Origin: Orientallactaga sibirica
Lineage: Eukaryota > Chordata > Mammalia > Rodentia > Dipodidae
Assembly (NCBI GenBank): GCA_036365145.1
Contig: JAEOAD010000048.1
Location: 16,499,001 to 16,563,000, forward strand
DNA: 64,000 bases
Direction: 5' to 3'
Numbering within the stretch: the first letter of the stretch is position 1; each line of letters starts with the position of its first letter. Below the pieces are notes generated by a model. That model was not told the origin of the DNA. It searched no databases and worked only from the letters and a program-made list of their open reading frames with translations. Of this stretch, positions 32,553-43,085 are shown piece after piece. Made by a program: the position numbers and the translations under genes.

Positions 32553-32902
32553 TGTTGCAGTCAGGTTTACATTGCTGATAGAAATCACCCGACCAAGAGG
32601 AGCTTGTGGGGGAAAAAAAAGGTTATTTTGGCTTACAGACTCGAGGGGAAGCTCCACGATGGCAGGGGGAAACGATGGCATGAGCAGAGGGTGGACATCA
32701 CCCCCTGGTCAACATCAGGTGGACAACAGCAACAGGAGAGTGTGCCAAACACTGGCCAGGGGAAACTGGCTATAACACCCATAAGCCCAGCCCCAACAAT
32801 ACACTGCCTTCAGGAGGCATTACTTCCCAAATCTCCATCAGCTGGGAACCTAGCGTTCAGAACACCTAAGTTTATGGGGGACACCTGAATCAAATCACCA
32901 CA
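32553..32902 (-). mobile_element. MaLR/ERVL-like solo LTR (copy 1)
   Basis: Minus strand runs TGTGGTGATTT...GACTGCAACA, i.e. TG/CA ends, and is flanked by a perfect 5-bp duplication GGTGG (32548-32552, 32903-32907). 5-bp duplications and this end type fit ERVL-MaLR LTRs. 350 bp, no internal coding. Confidence 0.8.
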
Positions 32903-32942
32903 GGTGGTCCTTGTGTTTTTCCCTTGAATTGCATGCATCTGA

Positions 32943-32972
32943 CCAATCAGGGACCACCTGGGTCCATATAAA
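32943..32972 (+). promoter_or_regulatory. CCAAT box and TATA box pair (copy 1)
   Basis: CCAAT at 32943-32947 and TATAAA at 32967-32972, 19 bp apart, preceded by an octamer-like 'attgcatgcat'. Spacing is shorter than typical for a CCAAT box, but order and exact matches are promoter-like. A start site would fall near 33000. No transcript evidence. Confidence 0.35.
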
Positions 32973-34620
32973 CCCTACCCATAGCCTCTCAGACATGGCA
33001 GACTACTGAATACTGAAATGAGAACACGTCTGTGGGGAAGACCTGCTTTAATGGGCAAATGTGAGCCCACCTGCGCCCCCACCAGTGCCGTTTGTGCTGG
33101 CGGTATTGAATCCACTTTGGCCTCAAGAGCCCCTGGAGCCTCTTATCCTTGGGATGCTAAACCTGTCACTGCAGAGCTAGAGGCTCTCAGGGCATAGACC
33201 TGCGTCAATGGGACCAGCTACTCTGGCGTCCCAGCTACTTGTTCAACAAGACTCAGTGCTCTGGCGACCTCTGGCTTCTGTTCCATAGGGACTGGCTGCT
33301 CCCGTGCTCGGACAGGCTTCTGCTCTGGCACGTTCTGGATCCCACTTTGAAAGCTCCATTCTTGGCTGCTACCCCAAGGCCTGCCAAAGCTTCGGGGCGG
33401 TCATGCTTGCTGGTGACTGTCAGTTGGCTTCTTACTGCCACCAAAAGCTCAGAGCTATCACGGCCACCTTTGCGCCCTGTGGATGGGCATCCCGCATCCC
33501 GACACCACCAAGGAATGAGAACTTGCACTTTCCCTTTCATGTTCCTGACTAAAGACAGTCCTCCTTTGCTCACCCTTCACTGCCCGTTGATTCACTTCAT
33601 TCTTCCTAGTAGGGGGGCAATGGCCCAGAAGAAAATTAGGCCATTTGACCACCTCACCCTCCTTTGTCAGTGTGGGTTTCTGGGGTTGAACTCGGGTTGC
33701 CATGATTGAAAGCCCTCTACTAAATGAGCCTTCTCCACAGAAAGCTTTTAACACATTGCTTTTAAAGGAAAGGAAAGGTCCCATTCACAGCACGGTCAGG
33801 AGAAAGTGTCCAGCGGAGAACTGGAAGTGGTCAGCTGGATGTCGCCTGCCAAAACCATATTTGGCAGCACGCGCTAAAAGTGCCTTCAGCGGGCCGTGCA
33901 CTCCATCTAGCCCTGTGCAAAGGTCAGCTTTGCATGTCCATAACTTAGCTGGCTCTGGGACATTTAATTTCAGAGAGTTTTAGGAGTGCCTGTTCATTTA
34001 GAGCGCAAGCATGTTCTGAGGCGCCAGGTTAAAGGGGGCCAGGTCTTGGGGCTCCCAATTCAATCCCATTTCCTTTCAGGCAGCAGGGTCATGCTCACAG
34101 AGTGGTAGCTGTCGCTCAGTACACTGAGTCACACACACAATACACACAAAGCACAGTTGTAGGTGGCTTAGGTAAGAACCCAGAGTCCTTGGCCGGCACC
34201 AGGAACCTGGATCCTCCCCACACAGGCTGCTTGGCTGGTTCCGCGGTACGTGGAAGCTCTGTCTTCACATTTCCCACGATCGCAGTCTAAGCCCCCCCTC
34301 CCCCCCCCGACTCACAGAATACCGTTGGGAGCCATGAATCATTTCTGTGTTAATGAAACGTGAGGCGATCTCAGACCCAAAGGCCTATGATGAAGGCAGA
34401 GAGATGGATGACTGCTTTAGGAGAGTCACAGAGCTTTGCAGAATCTCATCTCTGTCCTTTCGACTCTTCTCAGAAACCCAAGGAGAGGACTCTTGACAAC
34501 TGTTTCATATGGAAACCCATGCGCTTCTGTGCTACCCTTAACTGTGCTGGTTCCAATCGCGGTGGCATAAGGATAGTGGCACACGGGCCTCAGATGCACA
34601 AAGAGCACTCCAGGTCCTTT
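32973..34620. other. Unique GC-richer part of duplication copy 1
   Basis: Holds a 156-codon plus-strand frame (33239-33709) that is identical in copy 2. I find no domain, signal peptide or family likeness, and overlapping frames are open on both strands, so I do not call a gene. Confidence 0.4.
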
Positions 34621-34621
34621 G

Positions 34622-34735
34622 GAAAGGCATGGAGAGGCAGGCATGAGGATGCAGATCTGTAATCCCTGCACTCAGGAGGTTGAGGCAAAAGGATTAGGAG
34701 GCTGAAGCCAGCCCGGGCGAAGGACTGTCATAAAG
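34622..34735 (+). mobile_element. Old B1-related fragment (copy 1)
   Basis: 'cagatctgtaatccctgcac', 'tcaggaggttgaggcaaaag' resemble an ancient B1/proto-B1. Followed by (ATGA/TGGA)n at 34741-34820. Confidence 0.55.
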
Positions 34736-34740
34736 TAAAT

Positions 34741-34822
34741 GATAAATGAATGAATGGATGGATGGGTAGACGGATGGATGGATGAATGAATGAATGAATG
34801 AATGGATAAGTAAATAAATAAA
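34741..34822. repeat. (TGAA/TGGA)n microsatellite (copy 1)
   Basis: Tetranucleotide tract, longer than its copy-2 partner (38218-38290), so it has changed length since the duplication. Confidence 0.92.
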
Positions 34823-36050
34823 ACAAGCAGCTAAATTCACAAGAGGCCCCTGAGCAAAACCATCCTGCCCTCATCATTCTGTCTGGCTAATCTTGTCTCT
34901 GCTGCTGGCAAGAGAAAGCCTGAGAAAGACCTGTAGCTTCATTTTGCTCACTCAGTTCTTCATATCGCATTCATCTCAAAGTCCGTGTGACAAAGGCTGG
35001 TATCTATGGCCTGTCCTGTGCACACCTAGTGTGACTCCTGCTTGGTTGGGAAAGTGCTTTTTCTTGGATAAACTTAAACATCATTTCCTGATGGAGAAAG
35101 TGCTGGAAGAGCCGCGCTGTCTTCATGGATCACCGAGGAAGTAAATTCACTGGGACTCAAGGAAGGTTGACCTCCTCCACCCCCCAAATCTCTATTTGGC
35201 AATGCAAAGCAAGGAGACATAGTTAATGGAGTTTGTTCCCCCAAGAGCCCGAGAACCTGACCGAACGCATTAGAGCGGATATATTTGAGTCCTAAGAGGC
35301 ACCTGCTCGTTCCACAAAAGGCCGCTGTGAAGCACACATGGTGAGCGGCCATGCGTCCCTTGGGCTAGCTGGCTGCTGTTTTCGTCATGTCAGTGAGCTT
35401 CCTGGTATTTGAGAGCATGGAAAAATATTTGCCAGGTTTCCCCAATTCCCCTTTCTTCCTGACTCTAGGTTGCAGTTTCTACAGGTCTATTACCAGACTT
35501 TGACAGGACTTTTTCAGTGGAGAAAGTTTCTGCCTCTCTGGCGCCCAGTTTGCTCTTGGCAGTGAGCATCAGGTCACATGTCTGAAGGCACCACCTGCCT
35601 TATGCAGGCTCCGAGCCTCAGGGACGCAGAGCGTATAGCTGGTGCTGTGGTTATTTTTCTCTTTTTGCTTGGCAGAGATCCACTGGCTTGTCTCTAGTGC
35701 TGGAATTTCAAGTGTGTGACTGTGAAAAGGAAGGAGGCCCGCTCCTCTGGTGGGGACTGAGGTCTGCAGAGTGGCAATGGATGCAAACTGCCTTGCCTTA
35801 GCTGAATGCTGCTTCCCTCTGGTCACTGCTGCAACAGGGAAATTGAGCCAGGAGTGAGGGGCCTCCTGCCATCCCCTGCCCCACACCCTGCAACCCCGGG
35901 TGGTGACTGGAACGCTGGCAGGAACCCTTACTCACGCTCCAGCCTCTACTGTTTACTTGGCAGTTGCGAAGTCGACAAGGGAACTTTTTTGGGGGGGTGA
36001 GTGGGCCTTCACTTTCTCTCCTCAGGTTGGTCAGCTCTCTGGATTGGTGG

Positions 36051-36384
36051 TGTTGCAGTCAGGTTTACATTGCTGATAGAAATCACCTAACCAAGAGGAG
36101 CTTGTGGGGGAAAAAAAAGGTTATTTTGGCTTACAGACTCGAGGGGAAGCTCCACGATGGCATGAGCAGAGGGTGGACATCACCCCCTGGTCAACATCAG
36201 GTGGACAATACCAACAGGAGAGTGTGCCAAACACTGGCCAGGGGAAACTGGCTGTAACACCCATAAGCCCAGCCCCAACAATACACTGCCTCCAGGAGGC
36301 ATTACTTCCCAAATCTCCATCAGCTGGGAACCTAGCATTCAGGACACATAAGTTTATGGGGGACACCTGAATCAAATCACGACA
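36051..36384 (-). mobile_element. MaLR/ERVL-like solo LTR (copy 2)
   Basis: Same ends and same GGTGG flanks (36046-36050, 36385-36389) as copy 1. 334 bp: lacks a 16-bp stretch that in copy 1 looks like a short tandem duplication ('cgatggca' repeated around 32658-32680). Confidence 0.8.
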
Positions 36385-36424
36385 GGTGGTCCTTGTGTTT
36401 TTCCCTTGAATTGCATGCAACCGA

Positions 36425-36454
36425 CCAATCAGGGACCACCTGGGTCCATATAAA
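36425..36454 (+). promoter_or_regulatory. CCAAT box and TATA box pair (copy 2)
   Basis: CCAAT 36425-36429 and TATAAA 36449-36454; same spacing as copy 1, with only nearby substitutions upstream. Confidence 0.35.
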
Positions 36455-38099
36455 CCCTACCCATAGCCTCTAAGACATGGCAGACTACTGAATACTGAAA
36501 TGAGAACACGTCTGTGGGGAAGACCTGCTTTAATGGGCAAATGTGAGCCCACCTGCGCCCCCACCAGTGCCATTTGTGCTGGCGGTATTGAATCCACTTT
36601 GGCCTCAAGAGCCCCTGGAGCCTCTTATCCTTGGGATGCTAAACCTGTCACTGCAGGGCTAGAGGCTCTCAGGGCATAGACCTGCGACAATGGGACCAGC
36701 TACTCTGGCGTCCCAGCTACTTGTTCAACAAGACTCAGTGCTCTGGCGACCTCTGGCTTCTGTTCCATAGGGACTGGCTGCTCCCGTGCTCGGACAGGCT
36801 TCTGCTCTGGCACGTTCTGGATCCCACTTTGAAAGCTCCATTCTTGGCTGCTACCCCAAGGCCTGCCAAAGCTTCGGGGCGGTCATGCTTGCTGGTGACT
36901 GTCAGTTGGCTTCTTACTGCCACCAAAAGCTCAGAGCTATCACGGCCACCTTTGCGCCCTGTGGATGGGCATCCCGCATCCCGACACCACCAAGGAATGA
37001 GAACTTGCACTTTCCCTTTCATGTTCCTGACTAAAGACAGTCCTCCTTTGCTCACCCTTCACTGCCCGTTGATTCACTTCATTCTTCCTAGTAGGGGGGC
37101 AATGGCCCAGAAGAAAATTAGGCCATTTGACCACCTCACCCTCCTCTGTCAGTGTGGGTTTCTGGGGTTGAACTCGGGTTGCCATGATTGAAAGCCCTCT
37201 ACTATCTGAGCCTTCTCCACAGAAAGCTTTTAACACATTGCTTTTAAAGGAAAGGAAAGGTCCCATTCACAGCACGGTCAGGAGAAAGTGTCCAGCGGAG
37301 AACTGGAAGTGGTCAGCTGGATGTCGCCTGCCAAAACCATATTTGGCAGCACGCGCTAAAAGTGCCTTCAGCGGGCCGTGCACTCCATCTAGCCCTGTGC
37401 AAAGGTCAGCTTTGCATGTCCATAACTTAGCTGGCTCTGGGACATTTAATTTCAGAGAGTTTTAGGAGTGCCTGTTCATTTAGAGCGCAGGCATGTTCTG
37501 AGGCGCCAGGTTAAAGGGGGCCAGGTCTTGGGGCTCCCAATTCAATCCCATTTCCTTTCAGGCAGCAGGGTCATGCTCACAGAGTGGTAGCTGTCGCTCA
37601 GTACACTGAGTCACACACACAATACACACAAAGCACAGTTGTAGGTGGCTTAGGTAAGAGCCCAGAGTCCTTGGCCGGCACCAGGAACCTGGATCCTCCC
37701 CACACAGGCTGCTTGGCTGGTTCCGTGGTACGTGGAAGCTCTGTCTTCACATTTCCCACGATCACAGTCTAACCCCCCCCCCCCCGACTCACAGAATACC
37801 GTTGGGAGCCATGAATCATTTCTGTGTTAATGAAACGTGAGGCGATCTCAGACCCAAAGGCCTATGATGAAGGCAGAGAGATGGATGACTGCTTTAGGAG
37901 AGTCACAGAGCTTTGCAGAATCTCATCTCTGTCCTTTCGACTCTTCTCAGAAACCCAAGGAGAGGACTCTTGACAACTGTTTCATATGGAAACCCATGCG
38001 CTTCTGTGCTACCCTTAACTGTGCTGGTTCCAATCGCAGTGGCATAAGGATAGTGGCACATGGGCCTCAGATGCACAAAGAGCACTCCAGGTCCTTTGG

Positions 38100-38213
38100 A
38101 AAGGCATGGAGAGGCAGGCATGAGGATGCAGATCTGTAATCCCTGCACTCAGGAGGTTGAGGCAAGAGGATTAGGAGGCTGAAGCCAGCCCGGGCGAGGA
38201 TTGTCATAAAGTA
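38100..38213 (+). mobile_element. Old B1-related fragment (copy 2)
   Basis: Partner of 34622-34735. Confidence 0.55.
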
Positions 38214-38217
38214 AATG

Positions 38218-38290
38218 ATAAATGAATGAATGGATGGATGGGTAGACGGATGGATGGATGAATGAATGAATGAATAAGTAAATAAATAAA
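38218..38290. repeat. (TGAA/TGGA)n microsatellite (copy 2)
   Basis: Shorter partner of 34741-34822. Confidence 0.92.
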
Positions 38291-39132
38291 ACAAGCAGCT
38301 AAATTCACAAGAGGCCCCTGAGCAAAACCATCCTGCCCTCATCATTCTGTCTGGCTAATCTTGTCTCTGCTGCTGGCAGGAGAAAGCCTGAGAAAGACCT
38401 GTAGCTTCATTTTGCTCACTCAGTTCTTCATATCGCATTCATCTCAAAGTCCGTGTGACAAAGGCTGGTATCTATGGCCTGTCCTGTGCACACCTAGTGT
38501 GACTCCTGCGTGGTTGGGAAAGTGCTTTCTCTTGGATAAACTTAAACATCATTTCCTGATGGAGAAAGTGCTGGAAGAGCCGCGCTGTCTTCATGAATCA
38601 CCGAGGAAGTAAATTCACTGGGACTCAAGGAAGGTTGACCTCCTCCACCCCCCAAATCTCTATTTGGCAATGCAAAGCAAGGAGACATAGTTAATGGAGT
38701 TTGTTCCCCCAAGAGCCCGAGAACCTGACCGAACGCATTAGAGCGGATATATTTGAGTCCTAAGAGGCACCTGCTCGTTCCACAAAAGGCCGCTGTGAAG
38801 CACACATGGTGAGCGGCCGTGCGTCCCTTGGGCTAGCTGGCCGCTGTTTTCGTCATGTCAGTGAGCTTCCTGGTATTTGAGAGCATGGAAAAATCTTTGC
38901 CAGGTTGCCCCAATTCCCCTTTCTTCCTGACTCTAGGTTGCAGTTTCTACAGGTCTATTACCAGACAGGACTTTTTCAGTGGAGAAAGTTTCCGCCTCTC
39001 TGGCGTCCAGTTTGCTCTTGGCAGTGGGCATCAGGTCACATGTCTGAAGGCACCACCTGTCTTATGCAGGCTCCTAGCCTCAGGGACGCAGAGCGTATAG
39101 CTGGTGCTGTGGTTATTTTTCTCTTTTTGCTT

Positions 39133-39600
39133 AAAACTTCATTTTACGTTGTCTAAAAAAATTGGTCTTATTGCAAAACACTATCAGAGTAGCAATAGGA
39201 ATACAAAGCCACATTTTTCCTGAGTGCCATCACCCAGTCAAATAAACGTTACCACTGTCCCTTTGTTTTCCTCCTGGTGCCAATGTAATCCATGCAGATT
39301 GTTCTTGAGAGGGACATTTTATTCTGGGAAGCCTTCCTTTCTTGGGTTTCTCATGTCTTGAAAGGAGACTGTGGGCATTGCATCAGTCACCATCTGCCTC
39401 TTCCTGCCTTCTTTATAGCCTGGGTACAACCATGTGCCTGGGGCTGCCAATCATAAGCTCTCATCTACAAACAGGGTGGGTCTATGGACGGGGACTTCCT
39501 CTCTGAGGCCTTATTGGCAGTTCTAGCAATCATGATACAATCAATCGTGTGGGCTGTGACAGTTCTCTCAGCCCTAGAACAGCTCAGTAAATTTCCATTC
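39133..39600. other. Unique sequence
   Basis: Right flank of the 3.5-kb duplication; nothing recognised. Confidence 0.4.
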
Positions 39601-39605
39601 TTTTG

Positions 39606-39650
<45 letters not shown>

Positions 39651-39750
39651 TTTCTTTCTCTTTCTTTCTTTCTCTTTCTTTTCTTTTCTTTTTTCCTTCC
39701 TTATCTTTATTTTATCTTTTTTTTCCTTTTCTTCTCTTTTTCTTTCTGAA
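39606..39750. repeat. (TTTC)n microsatellite, imperfect
   Basis: CTTT units decaying into mixed T/C-rich DNA. The Ser/Phe/Leu-rich frame across it is an artefact. Confidence 0.95.
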
Positions 39751-39838
39751 ATAGATTCTAACTATGGAATTCAGACTGGGCTGGAACTCATAGTTCCTGA
39801 TTGCTCAAATTACAGATGTGCACCACCACACCCAGATC
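39751..39838 (-). mobile_element. Old B1-related fragment
   Basis: 'gactgggctggaactcatag' to 'gtgcaccaccacacccaga', diverged minus-strand B1 type. Confidence 0.6.
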
Positions 39839-40007
39839 CAATATTCTTTTATTAAGTTGTATTTCAGCTTACATTGGCCTGGCTCTGCTCTGGCTGGTGG
39901 ATACATATTCATGATTTTTTGCCATGTTGTAGCATTGGAATTGATAGAGTATGCACCATACCCTTCAGCAATAGAGTATGTGCATTTTTCAGTTTGGAAA
40001 AACATTT

Positions 40008-40245
40008 ATCTTTTTTTATTTATTTGAGAGAGAGATAGGGAAAAAGAGGCAGATAAATAAATAGAGAGAGAGAGAGTGAGAGAGAGAGAGATAATGGACA
40101 TACCAGGTCCTCTAGCCATTACAAATGAACTCCAGATGCATATGCTACCCTGTGCATCTAGCTTATGTGGATATTGAGGAATCGAACCTGGGTTCTTAGG
40201 CTTTGCATGCAAGTGCCTTAACCACTAAGCCATCTCTTCAGCTCC
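40008..40245 (-). mobile_element. B2-like SINE
   Basis: Minus-strand copy with (GA)n; head 'taagccatctcttcagctcc'. Confidence 0.9.
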
Positions 40246-40783
40246 AAATCTTTATCATTTTATTGCAGTGAGAGTCATAACCATTATTTGAATCCTTCTT
40301 CTTGCCTTGGTGACCAGGGTTAGCAGCTCAGCGCAGGGGGCCAATGTGCCTTCCTCTTGTTGTCTGTCATGACCTTGCCAAGGCCTGACACTGCTAAGTC
40401 CAGGGGACAGCAGGAGAACCACAGGCACGAAACGTAAGAAGAGCCTCAGAGGAAGCTGGGGTCCAGTTCTCTATCAGCCGAGGAGTCTGCAGCCTGGGAA
40501 GGGAAGGGACAATGACTTGAGCAGGTGACTTGCTCTGATGGCTTGGGTTAGAAGTGGGTGACATGTGTTGGAGCAGGTGACTTCCTCTGCCAGCTTATGT
40601 TGGAAGCAGAGCCAGATCCAGGCCTGCTGTCTCTCTAGTGCTAGGTCTCCATCACACATACATGGGCGTGTGCAACACGATGGTGTCACACCGGGTTTTT
40701 AGCAGGGCAGAATACAGGGGGATGTGAGTGGTATGAGGTGCGTAATGTTGACACAGTCTACTGTCTGAAGTTATTGTCTAAAG
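40246..40783. other. Unique sequence
   Basis: Nothing recognised, apart from two similar 'gagcaggtgacttcctctg' type blocks about 55 bp apart (40523, 40573). Confidence 0.4.
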
Positions 40784-40798
40784 AATAAGAGTTATTCA

Positions 40799-40947
40799 GG
40801 GGCGTGGTGGCGCACGCCTTTAATCCCAGCACTTGGGAGGCAGTGGTAGGAGGATCTCTGTGAGTTCGAGGCCACCCTGGGACTACATAGTGAGTTCCAG
40901 GTCAGCCTGGGACAGAGTGAGACCCTACTTCAAAAAGACAAAAAAAG
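40799..40947 (+). mobile_element. B1 SINE with target-site duplication
   Basis: Plus-strand B1; TAAGAGTTATTCA before and TAAGACTTATTCA after. Confidence 0.95.
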
Positions 40948-41212
40948 ACTAAGACTTATTCATTTGTTCTGTAAATGTTATTCAGGGACCAATATGTTGT
41001 CTGCTACATACAGAGAACACAGTTAATCTGTGTGGTTGATTCTCAAAGAAATAATATTATTATTGCAACATAAAAAGGTGAGATGCATTGGTAGTAAGTA
41101 ACAGCATTCATCTAATTGTCAAGCATGGCTTTGGTTCTCTCACGTGCAGAGTCTTTACTCAATGGAGAGAGACTTACCTGATGGCTCTTCTTGAATGAAA
41201 AACAATGCAGGT

Positions 41213-41400
41213 AGTAGTTACTTTCTTGTCACTGTGCCAAAATACCTGACAGACAGAACTTAAGGGAGGAAAGCTTTGGTTTACTGTTTCAGAAATATTA
41301 GTCCACCAGGGCGGAGTTCAGGGTGGCACGAGCATGTGGCAGAGGTCCTCACATGGTATGGATGAGGAAGCAGAGCACACAGTCCAGAACCAGAGCCAGG
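41213..41400 (-). mobile_element. Partial MaLR-like LTR
   Basis: 'gtagttactttcttgtcact', 'caaaatacctgacagacaga' match the reversed 3' end of the LTR type also seen at 53813 and 58288. It runs into the minisatellite, which therefore grew inside or next to an LTR. Confidence 0.55.
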
Positions 41401-41406
41401 ACTAAG

Positions 41407-42137
41407 TGTCAGGGCCGTCCCCAGTCACCTCAGACAAAGGATAAGTGTCAAGGCTGTCCCCAGTCACCTCAGACAAAGGATAAGTGTCAAGGCTGTCCCC
41501 AGTCACCTCAGACAAAGGGTAAGTGTCAAGGCTGTCCCCAGTCACCTCAGACAAAGGATAAGTGTCAAGGCCATCCCCAGTCACCTCAGACAAAGGATAA
41601 GTGTCAAGGCTGTCCCCAGTCACCTCAGACAAAGGATAAGTGTCAGGGCCGTCCCCAGTCACCTCAGACAAAGGATAAGTGTCAGGGCTGTCCCCAGTCA
41701 CCTCAGACAAAGGATAAGTGTCAAGGCTGTCCCCAGTCACCTCAGACAAAGGATAAGTGTCAGGGCCGTCCCCAGTCACCTCAGACAAAGGATAAGTGTC
41801 AAGGCTGTCCCCAGTCACCTCAGACAAAGGATAAGTGTCAAGGCTGTCCCCAGTCACCTCAGACAAAGGGTAAGTGTCAGGGCCGTCCCCAGTCACCTCA
41901 GACAAAGGGTAAGTGCCAAAGCTGTCCCCAGTCACCTCAGACAAAGGATAAGTGTCAGGGCCGTCCCCAGTCACCTCAGACAAAGGATAAGTGTCAAGGC
42001 CATCCCCAGTCACCTCAGACAAAGGATAAGTGTCAAGGCTGTCCCCAGTCACCTCAGACAAAGGGTAAGTGTCAGGGCCGTCCCCAGTCACCTCAGACAA
42101 AGGGTAAGTGCCAAAGCTGTCCCCAGTCACCTCAGAG
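41407..42137. repeat. 39-bp minisatellite, 18 full units plus partial
   Basis: Consensus unit of 39 bp beginning TGTCAAGGCTGTCCCCAGTC and ending ACAAAGGATAAG. Variants differ at a few fixed sites (aaggct/agggcc/aaggcc; gata/ggta). The three-variant block in units 12-14 recurs at 17-19, showing an internal 5-unit (195-bp) duplication. As 39 is 13 codons, both strands stay open for about 300 codons; this is arithmetic, not a gene. Confidence 0.98.
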
Positions 42138-42330
42138 CCAGGTATTGACATCAAATGCCAGTCACCCACTTCCACTAGGTTGGCTCCATCTTCCCAAGCT
42201 CCCAAACCAGCACCGTCAGTCAGAGAACACATAGGAGAACGCTTGAGCCCATGGAGGACTTTTATGATTTCAACTATAATGATACTTTCACTGTCTGTGG
42301 TTCTAGAATGTTTTGCTTTAAGCATAGACA

Positions 42331-42440
42331 GTGCAGGGTATGGAAATGCACATTTATAATCCCAGCATTCGAGAGGCTGAAGCTGAAGGATTCTGATTTT
42401 GAAGTGAGCCTATAATATAAACCCCTGTCTCAAAAATAAT
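42331..42440 (+). mobile_element. Old B1-related fragment
   Basis: 'gcacatttataatcccagca' and 'gagaggctgaagctgaagg' then 'cccctgtctcaaaaataat'. Ancient B1 relative. Confidence 0.6.
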
Positions 42441-42954
42441 ACAGATGGGTAGATAGATAGAAAGATTGATTGATGAACAGTATATCTGTCGTGACACGGA
42501 CCCCTGAGAGCTCTCACCTAAAAGGTTGACAAGTCCACATTCTAATATTTATTTCACACCATTTCTGTGACACACATGTTTTTTTCTTTCTTTCTTTCTT
42601 TTTTTTTTTTTTGTCTCATGCATGGAGCTTTCAGTCCGATGGAGGAAGGAAGGATTAAGTAAATCAAATTTCAATACAAATTTTGGCTGCATAGTACCCG
42701 CTTTGAGAGCTACAAAGGGAAATAACGATTTCTACGAGAGAGTGGCAGAAGGGGTTTGGTAACCTCGCTGAGGATCATTTATCTACCAGGCAACCTGTCA
42801 GATTGTCTCTGAGATTAGAACCAGGATGAATGGAAGTTTTTGGTCCTATTGATTGTGCTATAGAGAAGTCATCCCATGATGCTTTGCATGGGATAAATGC
42901 TTATTACATATTAGCAATTACTATAATAAACACTTCCCCATTCACTGCCTCGTG
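42441..42954. other. Unique sequence, candidate conserved element
   Basis: From about 42640 the DNA is repeat-free, contains 'gatgctttgcatgggataaa' (octamer-like TTTGCAT) and several ATTA cores. Confidence 0.3.
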
Positions 42955-43085
42955 GCCTTATAATGATGCGAGTGGGCCAGGCAGGCATCGTATTCCCATC
43001 GTGCAGCTGAAAAGACCTCAGAGGCTCAGAGCCATTAAGTGACGAAGAGAATAAGGTCACTGCTCTATCAGGAGCATGCCCGTGA
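42955..43085 (-). mobile_element. MIR SINE
   Basis: 'cgtattcccatcgtgcagct', 'ctcagaggctcagagccatt', 'aagtgacg...aaggtcact' follows the reverse MIR core. An ancient mammalian repeat. Confidence 0.75.

Larger units (their letters stand above)
32176..35670 (+). repeat. Tandem duplication, 3.5-kb unit, copy 1
   Basis: Unit starts 'ggcagagatccactggcttg' inside the right half of the rodent repeat and ends '...tttctctttttgctt'. Copy 2 begins at the next base. Length 3495 bp. Content in order: unique 5' part, solo LTR, CCAAT/TATA pair, GC-richer mid part with a 156-codon frame, old B1-like piece and ATGA microsatellite, unique 3' part. Confidence 0.98.
35671..39132 (+). repeat. Tandem duplication, 3.5-kb unit, copy 2
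   Basis: 3462 bp, directly joined to copy 1. Offsets between partner positions shrink from 3495 to about 3468 because of small deletions in copy 2 (16 bp in the LTR, several bases in the C run at 37774, part of the ATGA repeat, 'ttga' at 38965). Otherwise near-identical over long stretches. Confidence 0.98.

Noticed and set aside
33239..33709. 156-codon ORF, identical again at 36721-37191
   Set aside because: Identity reflects the recent segmental duplication, not selection; overlapping frames are open on both strands and no protein family or splice structure is evident.
41407..42137. Array resembling a CRISPR at first glance
   Set aside because: Units are contiguous with no spacers and the DNA is vertebrate; it is a minisatellite. 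The same holds for 2551-2710.
41323..42234. 303-codon plus-strand ORF with 13-residue repeats (CQGCPQSPQTKDK type)
   Set aside because: Entirely explained by a 39-bp minisatellite whose length is a multiple of 3; the opposite strand is equally open, and there are no domains, signal peptide or gene context.
41402..42325. 307-codon minus-strand ORF over the same array
   Set aside because: Same arithmetic artefact of a 39-bp unit.
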